Assembly: GCF_047718555.1 (NCBI RefSeq)
Contig: NZ_JBDNRK010000005.1
Location: forward strand, 1-64,000
DNA from: Clostridium_I sp047718555
GTDB taxonomy: Bacteria > Bacillota > Clostridia > Clostridiales > Clostridiaceae
Length of the DNA: 64,000 bases
Direction: 5' to 3'
The notes below the pieces were generated by a model that was given only the letters and a program-made list of their open reading frames with translations, did not search any database and was not told the DNA's origin. This document shows positions 34,326 through 43,224 of this stretch, piece by piece (within the stretch, counting starts at the first letter, position 1; every line of letters starts with the position of its first letter). The translations under genes and the position numbers were made by a program.

Positions 34326-36710
34326 ATGAGTACAAAAATCAAAAAAGAACTTATATTAGAAGGATTAGACTGTGCAAATTGTGCTTCAAAAATCGAGACA
34401 GAAGTTGGTAAAATAAAAGGTGTAAATTTATCAGCTATGAACTTTGTTAATAAAACACTTACAATTGAAACAGAGTATGCCAATGATTTTCAAGATATTC
34501 TCAAGAAAGTAAATGAAATAGTAAATAAATTTGAACCAGATGTTGTTGTAAGAGAAAAGGTTATAACTAAATCAGATAAAAAAGTAGTTCTACTTATGGG
34601 ATTAGATTGTGCAAATTGTGCTTCAAAAATTGAAACAAAGGTTAAGAATATTACTGGAGTGAAGTCAGCTTCCTTGGATTTTGTATCAAAAAAGTTGTTA
34701 ATAGAAGTCAATGATAAAAGAAATTTAACTGAAATATATGAAGAAATTAAAGGGATAGTAAACAGATTAGAGCCAGATGTAAAAGTAGTTATTGAAGATA
34801 GCTCAACTAAAAAGTCAAGTGAAAATAATAGTGAAAACGAAATTGTTACAGAAAATGAAGACAATAAAAAAGAATTAATAAGACTTATAGTGGGAGGTTT
34901 ATTATTTGCTATAGCATTTCTATTTAAGTCATCAGAAACTATACAATTTATATTATTCTTTATAAGCTATATTTTAGTAGGTGGTGAGGTACTGCTTAAG
35001 GCATTAAGAAATATTACTAGAGGTCAAGTATTCGATGAAAACTTTTTAATGAGTATAGCCACAATTGGTGCATTTTCTATTAAACAATATCCAGAAGGTG
35101 TAGCAGTAATGTTATTCTATCAAGTTGGAGAATTTATTCAGGGTATAGCAGTAAATCGTTCAAGAAAATCTATTACTGCTCTTATGGATATAAGACCTGA
35201 TTACGCTAACTTAAAGGTAGGAGATGATTTACAAAGAGTATCTCCTGATGATGTTAAAGTAGGAGACTTCATTGTAGTTAAACCAGGAGAAAAAGTTCCA
35301 CTTGACGGTAAAGTAGTGGAGGGTAAATCAATGCTCGACACATCAGCATTAACAGGTGAATCCATTCCTCGTGAAGTAGAAGCTCCAAATGAAGTTTTAA
35401 GTGGTTTTATTAATAAAAATGGAATTTTAACAATAGAAGTTACAAAGGAATTTGGAGAATCTACAGTTACAAAGATATTGGATTTAGTTCAAAATGCAAG
35501 TAGTAAAAAGGCTCCAACAGAGAATTTTATAACAAAATTTGCAAGATACTATACTCCAGTAGTAGTTATTATTGCAGTTTTATTGGCAGTAATACCTCCT
35601 TTAGTAGTAGAAGGTGTTACTTTTTCTGAATGTCTGTATAGAGCATTAGCATTTTTAGTTATATCTTGTCCATGTGCCTTGGTTATTTCAATACCACTTG
35701 GATTTTTTGGAGGTATCGGTGGAGCATCAAAGAAAGGTATATTAGTTAAAGGTAGCAACTATCTTGAAGCACTTAACAATGCCGATATAGTTGTATTTGA
35801 TAAGACTGGCACACTAACTAAAGGAGTATTCAAGGTTACTGAAATAAATACACAAGATGGTATTACCAAAGACGAATTACTAGAATATGCGGCATATGCT
35901 GAAAGTTATTCTAATCACCCAATAGCAGTATCAATAATAAAAGAATATGGTAAAGAAATTAATAAGAATGAAATTAATAACTATGATGAAATATCAGGTC
36001 ATGGTATAAAAGTAAAGGTTAGAGATAGAGAAATTTTAGCAGGTAATATAAAACTAATGAACAAAGAAAATGTTAATTACAAAAACATTGATGTAGCTGG
36101 AACTGTAGTCCATGTGGCTATTGATGGGGAATATGCTGGATATATTATTATTTCAGATGAAGTAAAAGAAGATTCAAGAGAAGCTATAAAAGGATTAAAA
36201 GAAATAGGTGTTAAAAAGACTGTAATGCTTACTGGTGACAGCAAGTCAATAGCAAGCAAGGTTTCAGAGCAATTAGGACTTGATGAATTCTATGCAGAGC
36301 TACTTCCTAATCAAAAGGTTGAGAAAATGGAGATTCTTGATAAAGAGAAAAATCCAAGGAGAAAATTACTCTTTGTTGGAGATGGTATAAATGACGCTCC
36401 TGTGCTGGCAAGAGCTGATATAGGAATTGCTATGGGCGGATTAGGGTCAGACGCAGCCATTGAAGCAGCAGATGTTGTAATAATGACTGATGAACCTTCA
36501 AAAATAGTTTCTGCAATTAAAATAGCAAAAAAAACAAGAGGAATTGTTTGGCAGAATATAATTTTTGCAATGGGAGTTAAACTTATATTTTTAGTACTTG
36601 CAGTAGTTGGAGTTACAACAATATGGGAAGCAGTTTTTGCAGATGTTGGAGTTACAGTAATGGCAGTATTGAATGCTATGAGAGTTCTTAATGTTGGTAA
36701 TATTAAATAA
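34326..36710 (+). CDS. cadA: Cd/Zn/Pb-exporting P1B-type ATPase with two HMA domains
   Basis: 794 residues. Two N-terminal heavy-metal-associated domains each carry GLDCANCASKIE. The eight-helix core has the ion-binding SCPCAL motif, phosphorylation site DKTGTLTKG, the actuator TGESIP and the hinge GDGINDAPVL. Residues after the CPC motif fit the P1B-2 (Cd/Zn/Pb) subgroup. It exports divalent metals across the cytoplasmic membrane. It lies 13 bp after cadC. Codon use and AGGAGG-type binding site resemble host genes rather than the phage's GGGGG style, a sign of transfer. Confidence 0.95.
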   Translation: MSTKIKKELILEGLDCANCASKIETEVGKIKGVNLSAMNFVNKTLTIETEYANDFQDILKKVNEIVNKFEPDVVVREKVITKSDKKVVLLMGLDCANCASKIETKVKNITGVKSASLDFVSKKLLIEVNDKRNLTEIYEEIKGIVNRLEPDVKVVIEDSSTKKSSENNSENEIVTENEDNKKELIRLIVGGLLFAIAFLFKSSETIQFILFFISYILVGGEVLLKALRNITRGQVFDENFLMSIATIGAFSIKQYPEGVAVMLFYQVGEFIQGIAVNRSRKSITALMDIRPDYANLKVGDDLQRVSPDDVKVGDFIVVKPGEKVPLDGKVVEGKSMLDTSALTGESIPREVEAPNEVLSGFINKNGILTIEVTKEFGESTVTKILDLVQNASSKKAPTENFITKFARYYTPVVVIIAVLLAVIPPLVVEGVTFSECLYRALAFLVISCPCALVISIPLGFFGGIGGASKKGILVKGSNYLEALNNADIVVFDKTGTLTKGVFKVTEINTQDGITKDELLEYAAYAESYSNHPIAVSIIKEYGKEINKNEINNYDEISGHGIKVKVRDREILAGNIKLMNKENVNYKNIDVAGTVVHVAIDGEYAGYIIISDEVKEDSREAIKGLKEIGVKKTVMLTGDSKSIASKVSEQLGLDEFYAELLPNQKVEKMEILDKEKNPRRKLLFVGDGINDAPVLARADIGIAMGGLGSDAAIEAADVVIMTDEPSKIVSAIKIAKKTRGIVWQNIIFAMGVKLIFLVLAVVGVTTIWEAVFADVGVTVMAVLNAMRVLNVGNIK

Positions 36711-36945
36711 AACATATGCGTTAATAAATTATTAATTTTATTTACAAGGATAATGCCAGTACATGATTATTACAAATAATAATAACTCAATTTGGTGGAG
36801 AAATTTTTAGAACTGCACCTTATCTATACTATTAGTATACCATAAGTTAATTTACAAATAAGATATAGTATCGTAGTAGCTAATTGTCAGATAAAATAAT
36901 TTTGAAACTTAAAATATTAAAGAATAAAATTAGGAGGATGATATT

Positions 36946-37206
36946 ATGGGATTTTTTTCAAGGCTGTTAGGGAAACGGGAGCATAGAGATAATCAGCAAG
37001 GGAGCAACTATTATAAGCGAGAGGGATTTTTTAGTCGTTTATTCAATATGTTTGGCTCATTTTCTAATTCAGGTAGAAGACACAATAATAATTACCATGA
37101 TTCAGATAGAAGATATGATAATCACTACTCTGATGATTCAAATAGAAGAAATAACTATTCTGGCAGAAATCATCATAGAAAGAAATATAGAAGCTCATGG
37201 TCATGA
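36946..37206 (+). CDS. His/Asn/Arg-rich small protein downstream of cadA
   Basis: 86 residues with a duplicated amphipathic motif, GFFSRLL at residues 2-8 and GFFSRLF at 27-33, followed by a low-complexity tail rich in His, Asn, Arg, Asp, Ser and Tyr. The composition could bind metal or nucleic acid and the N-terminal motifs could touch membrane, both inference. AGGAGG precedes the ATG. Its stop overlaps the kinase start as ATGA. Confidence 0.6.
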   Translation: MGFFSRLLGKREHRDNQQGSNYYKREGFFSRLFNMFGSFSNSGRRHNNNYHDSDRRYDNHYSDDSNRRNNYSGRNHHRKKYRSSWS

Positions 37207-37922
37207 TTTCATTTTTTTCAAAAAAGAGGTACCCATCAGGCTTTTTTATTGATAGGTACAAAGTTATAAGATTAATAGGTGAAGGTCGGTTTGGAATATG
37301 TTATCTAGTTGATTTAGATGGGAAACAATATGTTTTAAAAGAAATAAAGCCTAAAGTGATTAAAAAGAATGATAAAAAAGTTATATTTGAACAAGAAATA
37401 CTCTCATCTATTGACAATCCAGCTATTCCTAAAATAGTTGATACTGTAAAAAATGATAATATCTATGCTTATATCTTAGAATATAAAAGCGGAAAGACCA
37501 TTGAGCATACGATTTTCGGAGATAAGCATAGATTTACTAAGTGTGAAATTTATAAAGTGGGAATTAAATTGATAGATATAATAAAGTATATTCACGAAAG
37601 AAATATTGTTCACAGAGATATAAGGATACCAAATGTAATTGTTGATAAAGATAGTGTTTATCTTGTTGATTTTGGACTAGCAAGATTAATTGATAATAAA
37701 AAGTATGCACCTTATGAAGATTTTCTATATTTTGGTCACTTACTTCTTCACTTATATTATTCTTCTTTTACAAAAACTAATAAGAAATCAAAACCATGGT
37801 ATGAAGAACTGGAATTGTCATCAATTGAATTAAAATTTTTAAAAAAATTATTAGGTTTGGATGAGGAATATGAAAGGATTTATGAGATAGAAAAGGATTT
37901 TTTAGCATTAGGATTGATATAG
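37203..37922 (+). CDS. minimal Hanks-type Ser/Thr protein kinase
   Basis: About 239 residues, a catalytic domain only. The glycine loop is IGEGRFG, the lysine lies in YVLKEIK, the catalytic loop is IVHRDIRIPNVIV (HRD with Arg in place of Lys at +2, and Asn), and the Mg loop is VDFGLARL. There is no APE motif and no transmembrane or PASTA sensor. The ATG at 37,203 overlaps the previous stop, so both proteins should be made together. A kinase coupled to a His-rich peptide behind cadA is an uncommon arrangement; substrates are unknown. Confidence 0.82.
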   Translation: MISFFSKKRYPSGFFIDRYKVIRLIGEGRFGICYLVDLDGKQYVLKEIKPKVIKKNDKKVIFEQEILSSIDNPAIPKIVDTVKNDNIYAYILEYKSGKTIEHTIFGDKHRFTKCEIYKVGIKLIDIIKYIHERNIVHRDIRIPNVIVDKDSVYLVDFGLARLIDNKKYAPYEDFLYFGHLLLHLYYSSFTKTNKKSKPWYEELELSSIELKFLKKLLGLDEEYERIYEIEKDFLALGLI

Positions 37923-38045
37923 TTACAAGATATTTTGTATAATGTATTAATTTTAGCCTTTTCTATAATTATTATTACAATGCTATATTAAGATGTAAGA
38001 TTTATATTTTTATTATTTTGCAATGGTTGATAAATAGTGAACTAA

Positions 38046-38090
38046 AAACAGGAGGTAAGCTGAAATAGCCTATCTCCTGTTTGGTTATTT
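38046..38090. terminator. shared terminator between kinase and methyltransferase genes
   Basis: AAACAGGAG pairs with CTCCTGTTT around a 19-nt interior; convergent genes flank it. Confidence 0.6.
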
Positions 38091-38129
38091 AATACGGCCT
38101 ATAAGAAGCTTGTGAGCACTATATTTTTA

Positions 38130-38747
38130 TCAGTTTATTTTTGAAATAATACAATATGAAATATTTTTCTTTGTTTCAATAACACGAAAAACATTTAATC
38201 CATTATGCAAAGTTGCTTCTTCTAATTCTTTAGGTGTATATTTTGAAAAACCATATCGTGTATATTTAATATTATCTAACCACTGTTTTGAATAAATAGC
38301 ATTAATAAAAATTCCATTTGGTTTTAACACTCGTTTAATTTCTGATAAACTTTTATCTAAGTTTTCCCAAAAGTAAACGGTGTTAACGGTATAAATTTTA
38401 TCAAAAAAAGAATTTTCAAAAGGAATATCCATTACATTACCCTTTGTTAGATACACTTTTCCTTGTTTTATTAATTCTCTATTGCGTTTACAAGCAGTTT
38501 TTAACATGTCATCAGAAATTTCAATACCATAAAAATCACCTTCATTTTTCTTTGCCAAATGCTTAATAAGATACCCATTTCCAAAACCAATATCCAATAC
38601 TCTATCTTTTTGAGAACAATTCAAATTATTCATAACACTCTTGTATTGAATTTGATTCATCCTGTTCATAATAAATGTAGATATAATTCCTCCAATGCCA
38701 GTTGGCTTTCCAAATTGTTCAGCAATATATTTTGTTATATTTATCAA
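38130..38747 (-). CDS. class I SAM-dependent methyltransferase
   Basis: About 205 residues. Motif I is VLDIGFGNGYL, the acidic loop is FYGIEISDDML, and the post-motifs include FDKIYTVNTVYFWEN and IKRVLKPNGIF, as in UbiE/Methyltransf_11 enzymes. The TTG at 38,747 has AAGGAG five bases upstream; the GTG at 38,753 is too close. Substrate unknown (small molecule or resistance-type methylation possible). It closes the block inserted between the two terminase genes, on the opposite strand to cadA. Confidence 0.85.
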   Translation of the reverse strand: MINITKYIAEQFGKPTGIGGIISTFIMNRMNQIQYKSVMNNLNCSQKDRVLDIGFGNGYLIKHLAKKNEGDFYGIEISDDMLKTACKRNRELIKQGKVYLTKGNVMDIPFENSFFDKIYTVNTVYFWENLDKSLSEIKRVLKPNGIFINAIYSKQWLDNIKYTRYGFSKYTPKELEEATLHNGLNVFRVIETKKNISYCIISKIN

Positions 38748-38851
38748 TCTCACTCCTTACTACTAATCTTTACTTCATAACTATTTACAAGTCTGTATTA
38801 ACATATTATAAGTATACCGTACTTTACAGGGAAGACAAACAAAATTATACA

Positions 38852-38887
38852 ATAAAAAAAGAAGGCTTACTCAAACGGAGTAAACCC
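38852..38887 (-). terminator. terminator of the frameshifted structural gene
   Basis: On the minus strand, GGTTTACTC pairs with GAGTAAGCC around CGTTT, followed by TTCTTTTTTT. Confidence 0.75.
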
Positions 38888-38922
38888 TCTTGCTCTATGA
38901 GTATTCTAATTATATCATTTCT

Positions 38923-39457
38923 TTAATCTCTTTCCACTTCAAAGAATAGCCCGTGAATACCTACATACTGTGTAGCTGAACCGCCAATGTTGGTAATCTT
39001 AATTATATACTTTGTGTTAGGCTTCAAGCTCCAGCCAGTATCATCAGAACCCATTCCAGCAATAAGAAGTACCAGCTCCATACAGCAATGTCCTTAATAA
39101 AGTACCGCCAGATATGCCAGAAGGATTATTGTAGATAGTAGTGTGAGCTACATTAGTTGACTTTCTATTTCTCTGTATTAATGGAACTCCGACTGTGCCT
39201 ATTGTGGTAATTGTAGGAGCTTCATAAAACTCAACCTGTAAAACTCTATCGGATACAATATCTACAACTTTCATAGCAACCTCATGTAAGTCGGAAGGCG
39301 TTCTAATCTCAAAATAGTAGGAAGCACCATTGTTTATTACAGGTAGTATCTGTGAATAGCTATAAGCCTGTCCTAAATGTCTGCTGTGGTGTTCTGGTGT
39401 CATTGCAATAAGGAACTGTGATTCATATTCAATGTACGGAAAAGTTAAATATGACAT
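38923..39457 (-). pseudogene. frameshifted phage structural (fibre/receptor-type) protein
   Basis: The first frame (39,457 to 39,044) gives about 137 residues starting MSYLTFPYIEYESQFLIAM and stops soon after GAGTSYC. Moving one base forward there continues in a long conserved-looking tail, AGMGSDDTGWSLKPNTKYI, then NIGGSATQYVGIHGLFFEVE, ending at 38,923 just before a terminator. The intact protein would be about 177 residues. A one-base insertion or two-base deletion near 39,058-39,064 explains it. A sequencing error or programmed shift cannot be excluded, but no known slip motif is present. Confidence 0.7.
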
Positions 39458-40419
39458 GGTTAATCAATCTCCCTTTCTACTAATTTATTCCTTTGTCTAC
39501 ATTATTTACACTAAACTATAACTAAATAAAAGATAATAACAGTTATAAAGATATAGTTAGGTAGTAGTAATTTGTACATAGATACTGTTAGATACTGGTA
39601 TTACTAAGTTTAAGAATGTAACTAATATTAATACAGTGGAACTTTTTCTCAGTAATTAACCGTTTGTTAGAAGTAATTACACTGTATACGAAAAGTAAAT
39701 TTCTGCTATGAAAATTTGTAAGGCAGTTGTCAACAGGAAATAAATAGTCACTCCTATGGTGGGGTGTCTGTATATATGCTGTGAAAATACTGGCACAAAT
39801 GGCTTGACTTTCTGCTTCCTTAAAAGTAAAATTTATATTGCGTAAGTTGTAAGCACTAGACCACTGGGTAACTCCCCCAGTTCCACCGTTGGTTGGGTAT
39901 TCTGGAAATATAAATAAATTAATACAGAAAAATTCAATAATTGTAACAGTTGGTGACAATGGAATAAATGGTAAATTTCAATAAACTTTTACAATAGAAA
40001 TAAATAGTTAATATAACAGATGATTACATGGAATGATACAGTAATAATGGTAATGATATACAATACATATACTGTAAGGATTGGCTATAAATAGCATGGT
40101 ATAATACAGTACAATTGGTAGTATAATACAGTAGATAATAATGGAATAAGCGGTAATAATATCTGTGGTAATAGTTGGATATATACCGTCCCTATCTGTG
40201 AATATACTCTGGAATAACAATAATACTTTTGATACTAATATATGATACCGCCTAAGACCGCATTATACCGACCCTAAAAAACAGTCCCATAATTCAAGAA
40301 TTTTGATACTGCCCTCCACGATAAAAAAAAGAAGGGGCTTCCATTATTTATCAGCAACCCCCTCCCAATTAAAAGAGAATAGTACAGTTATATCCAATTA
40401 CTAATACAGATACCAACCA
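39458..40419. other. A+T-rich repeat-laden non-coding region downstream of terS
   Basis: Nearly 1 kb with no credible gene; open frames here lack binding sites and have skewed composition. It is full of short degenerate repeats such as TAGATACTG (twice near 39,577) and variants of ATACAGTA plus GGTAAT or GGAATA between 40,020 and 40,230. It may be a decayed gene, a packaging (pac/cos) region or a recombination target. Confidence 0.45.
40328..40370 (-). terminator. terminator after the small terminase gene
   Basis: A G-rich arm (GGAGGGGGTTGCTG) pairs imperfectly with GGAAGCCCCTTC, followed by eight Ts on the minus strand. Confidence 0.55.
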
Positions 40420-40851
40420 TTACATATCTTCTAATTCTTTCAATATATCATCAAGGCTGGATGGTTTTTCCTGTTTTTCTATAACCTCCATAGTATCCTT
40501 AAATAAACCTTGATTTCTGTAATATAACTCTATTGCCTTTAATTTACTTTTCTCGCTACCATTTAACAGTATATCCATTAAAATACCATTGACATCAACT
40601 AGGTGGGACTTTTGGAACTCTTTGACTATTCTGTTAACTTCATCATTAAATGCTTGCAATGCTTTCCATCTCCAGATTGTACTTCTTGAAATACCATATT
40701 CTATAGCAATTTCCTCTTCTTTCTTGCCAGTCAATTTTTTGTAAGCAATTTCTTCTGCAACCTTTTTCTGGGTTTCGTCCAGTGTAGCGTTCCTGTATTT
40801 TGTAGCAAGCTTTTTAAGTGAAGCGTCGTTTCCAGTTTTCTTACTTGTCAT
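40420..40851 (-). CDS. terS: terminase small subunit / HTH DNA-packaging protein
   Basis: 143 residues with a central helix-turn-helix (EEEIAIEYGISRSTIWRWKAL), a helical oligomerisation region and an acidic C-terminus (SSLDDILKELEDM) suited to contact the large subunit. TerS recognises the packaging site. TAGGAGG precedes the ATG. In most siphophages it adjoins terL; here 7.5 kb of other DNA separates them. Confidence 0.75.
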   Translation of the reverse strand: MTSKKTGNDASLKKLATKYRNATLDETQKKVAEEIAYKKLTGKKEEEIAIEYGISRSTIWRWKALQAFNDEVNRIVKEFQKSHLVDVNGILMDILLNGSEKSKLKAIELYYRNQGLFKDTMEVIEKQEKPSSLDDILKELEDM

Positions 40852-41002
40852 TTACGGTAAACCTCCTATTTATCAGTAATTAGCAGGACTTTTACTGTCC
40901 CACTATCTTTAAATTTACGGTCTATTTTCAGTTATGAAACACAATGAAACACGACCTCACTTTATACCCTTTTGGATGGCTCTAATACCACCGTAAACAC
41001 AA

Positions 41003-41037
41003 TAAAAAAAGCAGTTAATACCTTTGTACTAACCGCC
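41003..41037 (-). terminator. terminator closing the early operon
   Basis: GCGGTTAGTAC-AAAG-GTATTAACTGC with seven trailing Ts on the minus strand. Confidence 0.75.
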
Positions 41038-41047
41038 TTTTATAAAC

Positions 41048-41323
41048 TCATTTTACCCCTTTTAAATAACTTATATCGTAACTGTTTTCTCTAGTGACTA
41101 CTTTCATTTCTTTTAAGTCGCTTTTTATTTCCGTTATACCTTGTTTAATAGCTTTTATATCACTATCAAGCTCTATATGTCTATTGGCATTTTTTGGGTC
41201 TAAATCAATTATAGTTGCCTTTATTTCTTTTATATCCGCTTTTACTTCTTTCAAGTCGCCCTCTAATACATCAAGTTTTTCTAGTTTTTTCAATATTTTC
41301 TGTAGTAAATCATTATCACTCAT
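41048..41323 (-). CDS. small coiled-coil protein
   Basis: 91 residues, almost entirely charged coiled coil with heptads around LKEVKADIKEIKA and IKSDLKEMKV. It has no membrane span. The ATG at 41,323 has GGAGG eight bases upstream. Last gene of the early block; function unknown. Confidence 0.65.
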   Translation of the reverse strand: MSDNDLLQKILKKLEKLDVLEGDLKEVKADIKEIKATIIDLDPKNANRHIELDSDIKAIKQGITEIKSDLKEMKVVTRENSYDISYLKGVK

Positions 41324-41353
41324 TTTAACGACCTCCATATATTTATATTATAC

Positions 41354-41593
41354 CTATATTTTATTAACTGTAAACTGCTTTTTATTCTCAATGTAGTTGT
41401 AGCTGTAGACACTGTCTTTATACTGGCATTGCCTTTCATTTATCACTTTTATGGTAAACCTTCTATCCAGTGTATGGCTCTTACAAAAATGGTTTAGTTC
41501 CCTTTTATCAATTGCTTTTTTTACTGTGCTATAACTAAATAATAATCCCTTTTCCACCGCTTCAATATCTGTGTATGCCCTCCATTTATCCAT
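41354..41593 (-). CDS. hypothetical early protein
   Basis: 79 residues, soluble and basic, read from an ATG with AGGAGG. YTDIEAVEKGLLFSYSTVKKAI could be a winged-helix-like start. No family recognised. Confidence 0.5.
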   Translation of the reverse strand: MDKWRAYTDIEAVEKGLLFSYSTVKKAIDKRELNHFCKSHTLDRRFTIKVINERQCQYKDSVYSYNYIENKKQFTVNKI

Positions 41594-41595
41594 GC

Positions 41596-41820
41596 TTAAA
41601 CCTCCTTAGCTTTTAATAATAAGTAATTACTTTCAATATCTACCTTTATTACAGTAAAACATATATTCTCATTTTCAATATATAGTATAAAGTGATTCTC
41701 TATTAACCTATTTAAATAAATGGCACTATCAAAATTTTTAAGCTGTCTTATAACTCTATCATTTATTATATTTTGCTCGTCTTTTACTTCTATATTCCAG
41801 CCAAAACCATTCTTTACCAT
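41596..41820 (-). CDS. hypothetical early protein
   Basis: 74 residues, alternating beta segments, no motif recognised. Its start overlaps the preceding stop by one base, and the next gene follows after 2 bp, so it belongs to a tight early operon. Confidence 0.5.
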   Translation of the reverse strand: MVKNGFGWNIEVKDEQNIINDRVIRQLKNFDSAIYLNRLIENHFILYIENENICFTVIKVDIESNYLLLKAKEV

Positions 41821-42038
41821 TATACCACCGCCCCCACTTTTAAAAATTCATGTACATAATACCGTAAACCGTCATAATTAAAATAAGTTCCCTTGTTGGT
41901 GCTGTAAAGCTTATATTTACGACTTTTAAAGTTGTTCAATCCTACTGTAATATAATCATCTATTCCATAATCTACGCTGTAAATATTCAGTGTCGCTGTA
42001 TTACATACTGTTAAACTTGCAATAACTTTATTTTCCAT
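41820..42038 (-). CDS. hypothetical early protein
   Basis: 72 residues, Tyr/Asn-rich and probably beta (YKLYSTNKGTYFNYDG). Overlaps its upstream neighbour by 11 bp. No family recognised. Confidence 0.5.
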   Translation of the reverse strand: MENKVIASLTVCNTATLNIYSVDYGIDDYITVGLNNFKSRKYKLYSTNKGTYFNYDGLRYYVHEFLKVGAVV

Positions 42039-42279
42039 TTTCCCCTACCTCCAGTAATTCCACAGTGTTTTTTCTGCTTTGTATTAGTTCCATTATTTTA
42101 TTTAAAGTTGTTTTCACTGAAAACTCATAGTTAATATACAGTACATAGCCTTTATATCCAGTCATGGCTACTATATCCATATTTTCATATTTTAGCTTAA
42201 TACCAACTACATCTTTATCATTCAATACAGCTTGTACCTCACTTTTACTTAATATAGGCTGTATAACTGTTTTTACCAT
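42028..42279 (-). CDS. hypothetical early protein
   Basis: 83 residues, small alpha/beta protein without a recognisable motif. It directly follows the ArdA gene and may work with it, but this is only positional. Confidence 0.5.
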   Translation of the reverse strand: MVKTVIQPILSKSEVQAVLNDKDVVGIKLKYENMDIVAMTGYKGYVLYINYEFSVKTTLNKIMELIQSRKNTVELLEVGENGK

Positions 42280-42852
42280 CTATGCCACCTCAATCCATCC
42301 ATATTTTGTAAAACTGCCACTACTATTCAATCGTATATCCCTTCCAAAACTTTCATAATCTATATATCCCTGTAAAAAACTTGGAATATCATAACAGCCA
42401 CTTTCTTCAATCCAATAATATCCAAGGTCGTAATCACTTTCGATATCTGTATATAAAATATAGTAGTCAAGTTCATCAATTAAACTGTCAAGCCCTTCTA
42501 TGCCCCCCATACCATCATACTCAATAATAGCTTCAAGTTTTTCCAGTTCGTCGCTGTCAAGCTCTTCTAGTTTTTCTGCTATCTCATTTAGGGCTGTCAA
42601 GCTGGTGTACTCTCCTATTTCATTGTAAAGTGGTGTAAAATCGCACTCAATGTCATGTATTGCATATTCTTCATAGATTACACCGTCTTTCTCTACACCT
42701 CGAATATAGTCACCTTTAAAGTCATAATATCCCACTCCATTTTTTACCATAAACTCCTGTATTTCCTCTTCACTTGCTGGAAGTTCTAGCCAGTCACCAA
42801 CCATTTCACCCTCAACATATTTTCCTAAATTTGCAATGTATATATTTAACAT
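42280..42852 (-). CDS. ardA: ArdA-like antirestriction protein
   Basis: 190 residues, very acidic. It starts IYIANLGKYVEGEMVGDWLELP, the ArdA signature (quoted in two parts: IYIANLGKYVEGE and VGDWLELP), and includes the conserved YAIHDIECD and EYTSLTALNEIAEKL segments. ArdA mimics bent B-DNA and blocks type I restriction enzymes. Its place in the early block suits protection of incoming phage DNA. Confidence 0.9.
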   Translation of the reverse strand: MLNIYIANLGKYVEGEMVGDWLELPASEEEIQEFMVKNGVGYYDFKGDYIRGVEKDGVIYEEYAIHDIECDFTPLYNEIGEYTSLTALNEIAEKLEELDSDELEKLEAIIEYDGMGGIEGLDSLIDELDYYILYTDIESDYDLGYYWIEESGCYDIPSFLQGYIDYESFGRDIRLNSSGSFTKYGWIEVA

Positions 42853-43223
42853 TATTTTCTACCCCCTAAAATTTGTATTGTATTTTTTACAGCTTCAATA
42901 TTTTGATAAACATAATTTATTTCATTTTCTGTATAGTGTTCTAAACCGTCTTTGTTATTAGCTAATACGATTAAATTATCTTCTAACACTTCATATTGCA
43001 ATTCTAAGGACTGCTTTAACTTTTCATCTTTTAAACTTTTTAGCTGTCGTTGCTCCAAGTTGTAAACGACCTCTCTATATGTGTCTATATCATCACTAGA
43101 CATTGCTTTTAAGTCCTTTGTAGTTAGTGTGATATTTACACCCTCTATTATTTCATGGTGGTTATTTTGAGCGTATACGGTGACAACCAGTAAGACAGCT
43201 ATCACCAGTATTAATTTTTTCAT
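42852..43223 (-). CDS. exported or membrane-anchored small protein
   Basis: 123 residues. The N-terminus MKKLILVIAVLLVVTVYAQ is a signal peptide or anchor, followed by a helical domain (about 30-120). AAGGAGG precedes the ATG at 43,223. A secreted early protein next to ArdA could act at the envelope, for example in exclusion; this is speculation. Confidence 0.6.
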   Translation of the reverse strand: MKKLILVIAVLLVVTVYAQNNHHEIIEGVNITLTTKDLKAMSSDDIDTYREVVYNLEQRQLKSLKDEKLKQSLELQYEVLEDNLIVLANNKDGLEHYTENEINYVYQNIEAVKNTIQILGGRK

Positions 43224-43224
43224 C

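Noticed and set aside
39588..39959. 123-codon leftward frame in the A+T-rich region
   Set aside because: TTG start without binding site, odd composition, no motif; the region is dominated by short repeats.
40008..40220. 70-codon hydrophobic leftward frame
   Set aside because: Composition (Ile/Tyr/Cys) mirrors the repeats on the DNA; no binding site.
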